In this document: piece by piece, positions 1 through 5,876 of the stretch
How positions within the stretch are numbered: position 1 is the stretch's first letter
Layout: each line of letters opens with the position of its first letter
NCBI GenBank assembly: GCA_050736615.1
Contig: JBOHWL010000212.1
Span: forward strand, 1 to 14,760
Direction of reading: 5' to 3'
DNA: 14,760 nucleotides
Source: JBOHWJ01 sp050736615
Lineage (GTDB): Bacteria > Desulfobacterota > Binatia > Binatales > Binataceae
Translations under genes and position numbers: made by a program
Notes under the pieces: generated by a model
Told to the model about the DNA's origin: nothing
The model's database searches: none
The model's input: only the letters and a program-made list of their open reading frames with translations

Positions 1-2
1 CC

Positions 3-1019
3 TCCATGCGGCCGCTCAAGCCGATGCTGGCTGCGCCCGCCACCAATGTCGCCGAGGCCGCTCGCCTCCTCGGTGCGCGCTTCGCCGTCGAACATAAGCT
101 CGACGGCGCGCGCGTCCAGATTCATTGCCGTGGCGGCGAGGTTCGTATCTTCTCGCGCCGCCTGAATGAAATCACGCCGAGCCTGCCTGAAATTGTTGAA
201 CTCATGGCGCCGCTGGGTGAGCGCGACGCGATTTTCGACGGTGAAGTGATCGCGGTCGACGCTTCCGGACAGGCGGTCGCCTTCCAGGAACTGATGCGGC
301 GTTTTCGTCGAATTCGCGAAATTGAACGATTGCGCATCGAGCAGCCGGTTCGCCTCTTTACCTTTGATCTGATTGGTCTAAACGGCACTCTTCTCATTGA
401 TCGGCCCTATGAAGAGCGTTACGCCCGGCTTGCCGAGTTAGCCGTCATCGCCGGAATCGGTCTTGCGGAGCGAATCGTCGCCGCATCTTCTGAACAGGCG
501 ACGCAGTTCTATGCGCGCGCGATCGCGGATGGATATGAAGGCGTGATGGCCAAGGCGCTGGATAGTCTCTACACGCCGGGTGCGCGGGGTCGCGGATGGT
601 TCAAGATAAAAGCGGCGCGAACCCTCGACCTGGTGATTGTGGCCGCCGACTGGGGCTACGGGCGGCGTCACGGCTGGCTTTCGAATTATCATCTGGCGGC
701 ACGTGACGAGGATAGCGGCGGTCTGGTCGAGGTGGGTAAGACGTTCAAAGGTCTTACCGACGAAGATTTTCGCGAAATGACCGAGCGATTACTCGTCCTC
801 AAACTCAGTGAGGCGCACGGCACCGTGACGGTGCGGCCGGAAATAGTGGTGGAAGTTGCATACAGTGACATTCAACGCAGCCCACAATACTCCGGCGGAA
901 TGGCGCTTCGGTTCGCGCGCATCGTTGGTGTTCGTACCGACAAGGCGCCGGGCGACGCTGACACTATTGCGACACTGGCGATAGAATTCGATCGCCAGCG
1001 GATAAAACCGGCGAGCTAA
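3..1019 (+). CDS. ATP-dependent DNA ligase, LigB/archaeal type (3' part; 5' end outside window)
   Basis: Seals nicks in duplex DNA using ATP through an enzyme-AMP intermediate; cytoplasmic, repair or replication. Counting from the ATG at 6, motif I is K31-L-D-G-A-R36, with K31 the adenylated lysine. A following FSRRLNEIT stretch, FDGE at 77-80, the FTFDLIGLNG segment near 118-127, EGVMAK at 178-183 and WFKIK at 198-202 (motif V lysines) are all present in order. The C-terminal part is the OB fold, ending in the DADTIATL stretch usual for bacterial LigB-type ligases. The frame is open to the left edge, and the first residues match the linker before the nucleotidyltransferase domain. The N-terminal DNA-binding domain of about 200 residues is therefore probably upstream of the window, and the ATG at 6 is unlikely to be the true start. 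It looks unconnected to the polysaccharide genes. Confidence 0.93.
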   Translation, partial: SMRPLKPMLAAPATNVAEAARLLGARFAVEHKLDGARVQIHCRGGEVRIFSRRLNEITPSLPEIVELMAPLGERDAIFDGEVIAVDASGQAVAFQELMRRFRRIREIERLRIEQPVRLFTFDLIGLNGTLLIDRPYEERYARLAELAVIAGIGLAERIVAASSEQATQFYARAIADGYEGVMAKALDSLYTPGARGRGWFKIKAARTLDLVIVAADWGYGRRHGWLSNYHLAARDEDSGGLVEVGKTFKGLTDEDFREMTERLLVLKLSEAHGTVTVRPEIVVEVAYSDIQRSPQYSGGMALRFARIVGVRTDKAPGDADTIATLAIEFDRQRIKPAS

Positions 1020-1029
1020 CGCCCTCGTG

Positions 1030-1050
1030 GCCGGTTATCTTCCGGCTTTT
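1030..1050 (+). terminator. Weak intrinsic terminator candidate after the ligase
   Basis: A GCCGG/CCGGC stem (1030-1034 with 1042-1046) and a 7-nt loop are followed directly by TTTT, 11 bases after the ligase stop. The stem is only 5 bp and the T-run short, so termination may be partial. Its position is what one expects for the end of the ligase transcript. Confidence 0.4.
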
Positions 1051-1217
1051 CCCGCCGGCGTCGGATTACATCCCGCACCGGCTCTCGATTTCTGTTCTCG
1101 GCAACAAGCTTCGATCCCTGGTGATAAAAGCTGCAATTAATGCAGAGCCACCAGTATTAAGACGAATCTGCGGATATTTACATCAGTAACTTCGAGTAGA
1201 ACGTAGACAGCCACATC

Positions 1218-1247
1218 TTGACATCTAAACGCGCCAACTGCTAGAAG
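1218..1247 (+). promoter_or_regulatory. Sigma70-like promoter for the polysaccharide locus
   Basis: A perfect -35 hexamer TTGACA (1218-1223) is followed after 18 nt by TAGAAG (1242-1247), which matches 4 of 6 positions of TATAAT. It lies in a locally AT-richer stretch about 240 bp upstream of the first gene of the locus. Transcription would start near 1254. That places CACGTT/AACGTG inverted arms (1251-1256 and 1272-1277) at the start site and gives a leader of about 230 nt. The call is by consensus match only. Confidence 0.45.
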
Positions 1248-1250
1248 TGT

Positions 1251-1484
1251 CACGTTCTGTTGCCGGTTTGCAACGTGGCGTTTGGATTCGGCGCTTAAAC
1301 GACCCGACTCCGAATAAAAACACTGCTTACGCTTGGGTGAGCGGCATGGTCGCGCGATGCATCGCGATAACGTGGGTGGGGGCGACGGAAGCTGTGGAAC
1401 AGAGATGCAGCCGGGGTTACGCGGAGTGCGGACGCGTATCCGAGTGAAATGGATAAGTAACCGCCATACGGTGAGGAATTGATC
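1251..1484 (+). promoter_or_regulatory. Long untranslated leader with several inverted repeats and a 14-bp perfect palindrome
   Basis: This stretch has no credible gene. It holds nested arms CACGTT (1251-1256)/AACGTG (1272-1277) and GTTGC (1259-1263)/GCAAC (1270-1274), so two alternative pairings share sequence. Next come GCTTAC (1325-1330)/GTGAGC (1337-1342), the perfect palindrome CGCGATGCATCGCG (1353-1366), CGGA (1429-1432)/TCCG (1439-1442), TATCC (1437-1441)/GGATA (1451-1455), and ACCG (1460-1463)/CGGT (1469-1472). The last stem abuts the ribosome-binding site GAGG (1473-1476). The palindrome could be an operator for a dimeric regulator and the hairpins could form a regulatory RNA. Short stems also occur by chance in GC-rich DNA, so this is a candidate only. 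I do not recognise a known riboswitch class. Confidence 0.35.
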
Positions 1485-1979
1485 ATGAAGTTAACGTGGA
1501 CTGTGATCGCATCAGCGCTTTTGACGGTTGGACTGTCCGTGGCGCCCGCGCTGAGCGCCACTATCTGCGGCGTTGCGCGCAACTCTCAAGGAACGCCGGT
1601 CAGTGGCGCTACAGTGACGGTCAAGGACGGCTCCGGCAAGGTCATTGGTCAGGCCGTCACTGAGAAAGATGGTCATTACATCATCAATCATTTGAACAGT
1701 GGGCCGATTAATCTTTTTCTAAGCGCGGTGGCGAATTATCAAGCAGGGTCCGGCGCGCTGACGCTGAATGACGTGGGCAAATCAGTTAACTGGAACGTGT
1801 CGAATTTGGCTCCCGCAATGGCGGTTGCTGGTGGCACCTGTGTCGACCCGGCCGCACTGACCGCCGGCGATTGGGCTTCAATTGGTGCCCTGGGACTCGG
1901 TGCGGCGACCATCGCCGGCATTACGACCGCTTTTCTCGCCACGAATCAAAGCGATCATCCGGTCAGCTCCTCACGCTAA
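1485..1979 (+). CDS. Small secreted carboxypeptidase-regulatory-like domain protein
   Basis: A 164-residue exported protein of unknown role. Residues 1-25 form a signal peptide (Lys2, hydrophobic core, ALSA cleavage). Residues about 27-85 resemble one CarboxypepD_reg/CNA-B-like beta-sandwich: a GVARNSQGTPVSGATVTV start and a T-E-K-D-G-H-Y turn, as in TonB-receptor and adhesin modules. A glycine-rich hydrophobic segment at about 131-152 (G134, G137, G139, G145) could be a membrane or glycine-zipper helix, followed by a short polar tail. Cys28 and Cys119 could form a disulfide. The ATG at 1485 is chosen because GAGG lies 8 nt upstream; the in-frame TTG at 1479 is too close. It is the first gene after the promoter and directly precedes the export lipoprotein gene. 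It may be a surface or envelope accessory of the polysaccharide machinery, but that rests only on position. Confidence 0.8.
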   Translation: MKLTWTVIASALLTVGLSVAPALSATICGVARNSQGTPVSGATVTVKDGSGKVIGQAVTEKDGHYIINHLNSGPINLFLSAVANYQAGSGALTLNDVGKSVNWNVSNLAPAMAVAGGTCVDPAALTAGDWASIGALGLGAATIAGITTAFLATNQSDHPVSSSR

Positions 1980-2020
1980 GCCCAATCAGCCAAACTTCCC
2001 GGAGTTTGTCATGACTGGCG

Positions 2021-2051
2021 GGCGGCGGCGATTGCCGCCGCCGTTCCTTCT
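2021..2051 (+). terminator. Strong hairpin between the secreted-protein gene and the export lipoprotein gene (attenuator or terminator candidate)
   Basis: A perfect 9-bp GC-only stem, GGCGGCGGC (2021-2029) with GCCGCCGCC (2034-2042), has a GATT loop and is followed by GTTCCTTCT, a pyrimidine-rich but not pure T tail. It lies 41 bp after the stop of the secreted-protein gene and about 90 bp before the likely export-lipoprotein start. It could give partial termination, making the first product more abundant, or protect the 3' end of its mRNA. If the downstream gene really starts at ATG 2011, the hairpin would lie inside its coding region. Confidence 0.4.
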
Positions 2052-2133
2052 AAAGGGGACCGCATCTAACGGCGGGAAGTTGATCCCCGAAGACGTGCGG
2101 CGATCGTCGAATAGAGTGGCAAAAACCATTCGT

Positions 2134-3420
2134 ATGGCTAAGCCCATCGCGCTGTGTGCCGGATTTGGTCTGATCCTAGTGCTGTGCGCGGGTTGCGCGC
2201 CGACCGGCTCGATGCGGGTCACTCCGACCGAAACGGCCACTCAACTGACCCGGACCACGGCGGTCGAGGCGGCTTCCGGAGCAACCAGCCCTGCGGATCT
2301 CGAAGGGCTCGATAAGTTATGGCGGCAACGTACCAGCTCGGCCGCTGAGACTAATGATTATCCGATCGGCCCCGGCGATATCCTGCGCATTTCGGTGCCG
2401 GAGATCGCCGAATTGAGCAAAACCACCGCGCGTGTCGGCGCCCGTGGGGAGATCACGCTGCCGCTGCTTGGCGAAATACGAGCGGCCGGGCTAACCGAAG
2501 AGCAGCTCGAGCAAGAGCTCGACAGGAGCCTGCGGAAATACATGTACCATCCGCAGGCGTCGGTATTCGTTCAGGAATATCGCAATCGGCAAGTTGCGGT
2601 AGTCGGTTCGGTCAATAAACCCGGCCTCGTCACGCTGATAAGTCCGTCGGAAACTTTGATCGACGTCATTACCCGTGCCGGTGGTTTGAGTCCCGAGGCG
2701 GCGGATCAAATCGTCCTCATCCCGGCACAGCCCGGCAATAGTAATATCGCGCAACAGGTGGTTGCCGCGACGGTTTTGCCGCCGGTCGATAATAACGGCA
2801 AACCCGCGTCGCATGCGGCGGACCTGAGATTGGCCACGTCTGGCGAAACCCAGGACGCAAGCGCATCCGCGAACGGCCCCGAAGCGGCGATTGAGCCGGG
2901 CGTCGCCGGCTCCGCCACGGCGAAGCCGGCAGCGGATACGGAAATGTCCGATGCGGGTGCGGCGGCACTGGCCTTGATGCCGACCAGTGCGCATCCGTTA
3001 ATTATCCGGCTCAAGAGCACTTCGCTGACTGGAGCGGGACGCTTCATCAACATGCCGGTGCGGCCTGGCGATGTCATAGTCGTACCCGGCGGCGGCAATG
3101 TAATGGTGGTGGGCTGGGTCCAGCATCCCGGCTATTTCCGCGTCGGTTCGGGTTTGACCGTGATGGGCGCGATTGGCGCCGCTGGCGGTCCCATGTACGC
3201 CGCCAATACCACGGATGTGGCTCTCATCCGCAGCGAAGCCAAGGGCAAAGTAACGGTCTCGGTAAATCTGGCGGATATCGCCTCGGGCAAGGAACAGGAC
3301 TTGCCGGTCAAGGCCAATGACGTGATCGACGTGCCCTATTCGGGGGTCAGGATCGGGCCATACATTTTTTATCAGATTATATCGCGCATGGGCGTGATGG
3401 GGCCGGCGGTACCGTTTTAA
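2134..3420 (+). CDS. Wza-like polysaccharide export outer-membrane lipoprotein
   Basis: Forms the periplasmic/outer-membrane channel that exports exopolysaccharide or capsule. From ATG 2134 it is 428 residues. Residues 1-20 are a lipoprotein signal ending C-A-G before Cys21; Cys rather than Leu at -3 is unusual. The Poly_export domain spans about 76-155 and starts YPIGPGDILRI. A first SLBB region starts at about 153 (VAVVGSVNKPG) and a second at about 323 (VMVVGWVQHPG). An Ala/Pro/Ser-rich stretch at about 200-285 interrupts the first. The last 20 residues (GPYIFYQIISRM...) could be the membrane-spanning C-terminal helix. Other in-frame starts are GTG 2116 (six more residues) and ATG 2011, which has GGAG at 2001-2004 but would place 41 extra residues before the signal. 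Its stop is 1 nt before the kinase start, so the two are surely co-transcribed. Confidence 0.9.
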   Translation: MAKPIALCAGFGLILVLCAGCAPTGSMRVTPTETATQLTRTTAVEAASGATSPADLEGLDKLWRQRTSSAAETNDYPIGPGDILRISVPEIAELSKTTARVGARGEITLPLLGEIRAAGLTEEQLEQELDRSLRKYMYHPQASVFVQEYRNRQVAVVGSVNKPGLVTLISPSETLIDVITRAGGLSPEAADQIVLIPAQPGNSNIAQQVVAATVLPPVDNNGKPASHAADLRLATSGETQDASASANGPEAAIEPGVAGSATAKPAADTEMSDAGAAALALMPTSAHPLIIRLKSTSLTGAGRFINMPVRPGDVIVVPGGGNVMVVGWVQHPGYFRVGSGLTVMGAIGAAGGPMYAANTTDVALIRSEAKGKVTVSVNLADIASGKEQDLPVKANDVIDVPYSGVRIGPYIFYQIISRMGVMGPAVPF

Positions 3421-3421
3421 A

Positions 3422-5803
3422 ATGGAACCCTCCCGATATTTTATTCGCCGCAACGTTTTTCCGCAGCCAGCGGTCGAGGCTGAAGCGTTTCCGGCCTATC
3501 CGGACGAAAACGAACCGCTGATCGATTTGCGAGCGTATTGGCGGGTCATACGCAAGCACCTGCGCTTCGTGATTGGTTTCTTCGTCGCGGTGGTGATACT
3601 CACCGCCTTGCATGTTGGCACGGAAGCGCCGAGCTACACTGCGGAAACCACGATCCAAATCGAGCCGAATGCGCAACAGGGCGCCGACAATCTCGAAAAT
3701 CTGATTGAACTGGAGACGGCCGCCAACGATAGCGACGAGTACTACGCGACGCAATGTCAGATTTTGCAAAGCCGCAATCTGGCCGCGCACGTGATCAGAG
3801 TACTGAACCTGGCCCACGATCCCGCCTTCACCGGTCACAAGTCCAGTCCGGGATTGTTTACCGAGCTCGGACGGGGGCTGAGCGCCCGTCTGGCGGATTG
3901 GCTCGGTTCGGCACCGACTGAACCGGCGGTCCAGAGCGAGCGCGATCCCAGCCAGCTCTTTGCCGCAGATCTCAATGGCGATAACGCCGCCGTGCCGATC
4001 GCATTGGTGCATCTCTATCTGCGCGATCTCAGGGTCGCACCGGTCAAGAATACCTCGCTCATCAAGATCAGCTTCAACACTCCGGATGCGGCATTGTCGG
4101 CGCGTCTGGCCAACGCGCATGTGCAGGCCTACGTACGCCAACAGATCGAGATGCACAGTGAGTCGAGCCAGAGCGCCCAACACTTTTTGCAAGACAAACT
4201 GGTGGAGATCAAGGATCAGTTGCAGCAGTCGGAGGCGGCGCTTAACGATTATCGGCGGGACAAAGGGATCATTCCCGGTCTGACCTCGCTCGACGGCAAA
4301 GACGAGGTGGTGCTCGACCGGCTGGCGGATCTGAGCAAAAGCCTGACAGAGGCGCAGGTCGCGAAAATCGGACTCGAGGCGCAGATCGATCTAATCGACA
4401 AGCATCAGTACAGTTCATTGCCGGCCGTACTGAACGATTCCCTGGTGACTTCACTGAACAAGCAATTGAACGGCCTCTATGCGGATGAGGCCGCGATGTC
4501 GAACCAGTTCACGCCCAATTATCCTCCCCTGGCGCGATTACAGGCCCGCATTCGCGAGGTACAAGGGGAACTCTCGATCGAAATCAATCGCGTGGTCACG
4601 GGCATCCGAACCGCCTATAGCGAGGCGGCGGAAAAAGAGAAAGAGCTGCAACAGGAGATGGACCGTCAGCGCCAGCTTACTCTCAAGCTCAACGATTCGG
4701 CGGCGCAGTATGCCATCCTGCGCCGTGACGTCGACACCAATCGTTCCCTCTACAACAGTATTCTGACCAAGCTCAAGGACGTGACGCTGGCGGGTGATAT
4801 GCAAAGCACCAACGTCGCTGTGATCAATTCGGCGGAAGTGCCGTCCGCGCCGTCGAGCCCCAACAAGCCGCGAGCGATAATGTTCGCGATCGTGTTCGGA
4901 ATGGCGGGCGGCGTTGGACTGGCGTTCGCGCTCGAATTTCTCGACAACACGCTCAAGAATCCGGAGGACGCCGAGAATTATCTGCATCTGCCGAATCTGG
5001 GGGTGGTCCCCGAGTTCAAGAGCATGAACGGCAAATCGCCATACGGCCCACGCGAATTGCCGCGGGAGAGCAGCTCAACCGTTTTGCCGCCGGGCAAGGA
5101 ACTGGTGACCTCGCATGGTTCCTATTCAACCCTCGGCGAAGCCTACCGCAACCTGCGGACGGCCTTGCTGCTCTCGCGCGCCGGCGCGCCGCCGAAAGTG
5201 ACGCTGATCACCAGCGCGATGAGCGGCGAGGGTAAGACAGTCACCTCGGTAAACACCGCGATTATGCTGGCGCAAATGGGCGGGCGCACCCTGTTGATCG
5301 ACGCCGACCTGCGGCGCGCGCGATGTCATCGCGTGCTGGCGGTCGATAATCATCTCGGGCTGACCGAAGTGCTGACCGGCTCGCGCACGTTTGAAGAAAT
5401 GGTGCGCACCACCGAAATCGAAAATCTCAGCTTTCTCAGCTCAGGCTCGGTGCCGCCCAATCCAACCGAATTACTGGGCTCGGCCAAGATGGTCGAGACC
5501 ATGGCGCAACTGCGCGAGATTTATGACTACGTGGTAATCGATTCCTCGCCGGTGCTGCCCGTGAGCGACTCGCTACTGCTGTCCAAACTGGTCGACGGCG
5601 TAATGATCGTGGCCAACGGTTCGGGCACCCCGCGCCAGCACGTCAAGGCGGCCTGCGCGCGGCTGGAATACGCGCGCGCGAAGATTCTGGGCGTGGTCTT
5701 GAACAAGATAAAAGTTCACAGTGCCGGTTACCATTACTACTATCATCACGATTATTACGCTTACGAGAACGACCTCGCACGGGATGACGACGAAGCGATC
5801 TGA
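3422..5803 (+). CDS. Wzc-like polysaccharide co-polymerase with BY-type tyrosine autokinase domain
   Basis: Inner-membrane protein controlling chain length and linking synthesis to the Wza channel; 793 residues, normal for full-length Wzc/GumC-type fusions. The Wzz domain begins before TM1 (about 47-66), followed by a periplasmic coiled-coil-rich part (about 245-460). A proline motif P474-xx-P477-xx-P480-xx-P483 leads into TM2 (about 485-505). The cytoplasmic kinase has the oligomerisation motif E573-xx-R576-xx-R579, Walker A S-G-E-G-K605-T606, Walker A' LLIDAD (624-629) and Walker B VVIDSS (704-709). The tail holds seven tyrosines between 770 and 781, mixed with histidines, and is the expected autophosphorylation cluster. 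All catalytic elements are intact. ATG 3422 follows the previous stop by 1 nt. No cognate phosphatase gene is in the window. Confidence 0.95.
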   Translation: MEPSRYFIRRNVFPQPAVEAEAFPAYPDENEPLIDLRAYWRVIRKHLRFVIGFFVAVVILTALHVGTEAPSYTAETTIQIEPNAQQGADNLENLIELETAANDSDEYYATQCQILQSRNLAAHVIRVLNLAHDPAFTGHKSSPGLFTELGRGLSARLADWLGSAPTEPAVQSERDPSQLFAADLNGDNAAVPIALVHLYLRDLRVAPVKNTSLIKISFNTPDAALSARLANAHVQAYVRQQIEMHSESSQSAQHFLQDKLVEIKDQLQQSEAALNDYRRDKGIIPGLTSLDGKDEVVLDRLADLSKSLTEAQVAKIGLEAQIDLIDKHQYSSLPAVLNDSLVTSLNKQLNGLYADEAAMSNQFTPNYPPLARLQARIREVQGELSIEINRVVTGIRTAYSEAAEKEKELQQEMDRQRQLTLKLNDSAAQYAILRRDVDTNRSLYNSILTKLKDVTLAGDMQSTNVAVINSAEVPSAPSSPNKPRAIMFAIVFGMAGGVGLAFALEFLDNTLKNPEDAENYLHLPNLGVVPEFKSMNGKSPYGPRELPRESSSTVLPPGKELVTSHGSYSTLGEAYRNLRTALLLSRAGAPPKVTLITSAMSGEGKTVTSVNTAIMLAQMGGRTLLIDADLRRARCHRVLAVDNHLGLTEVLTGSRTFEEMVRTTEIENLSFLSSGSVPPNPTELLGSAKMVETMAQLREIYDYVVIDSSPVLPVSDSLLLSKLVDGVMIVANGSGTPRQHVKAACARLEYARAKILGVVLNKIKVHSAGYHYYYHHDYYAYENDLARDDDEAI

Positions 5804-5858
5804 AGCTCCTTGTCATCCACGCCCTTGCCTCGCTTGCCAATTCACCTCCGTATGACTT

Positions 5859-5873
5859 GCCGCTTAAGGCGGC
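5859..5873 (+). promoter_or_regulatory. Short hairpin overlapping the ribosome-binding site of the TPR-fused polymerase gene
   Basis: GCCGC (5859-5863) pairs with GCGGC (5869-5873) around a TTAAG loop. The purine-rich AAGG (5866-5869) that would serve the GTG start at 5877 lies in the loop and stem. This could lower or regulate initiation. A 5-bp stem in GC-rich DNA may be chance. Confidence 0.2.
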
Positions 5874-5876
5874 GCC

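Noticed and set aside
1247..1447. Plus-strand 66-codon open frame in the leader
   Set aside because: GTG start without a ribosome-binding site, atypical composition (many Arg, Trp and Cys), no recognisable motif, and it covers the palindromes of the leader. A chance frame is more likely.
3377..4192. 271-codon minus-strand open frame opposite the kinase gene
   Set aside because: It lies entirely antisense to a well-supported Wzc-like gene and shows no domain; a GC-rich shadow frame.
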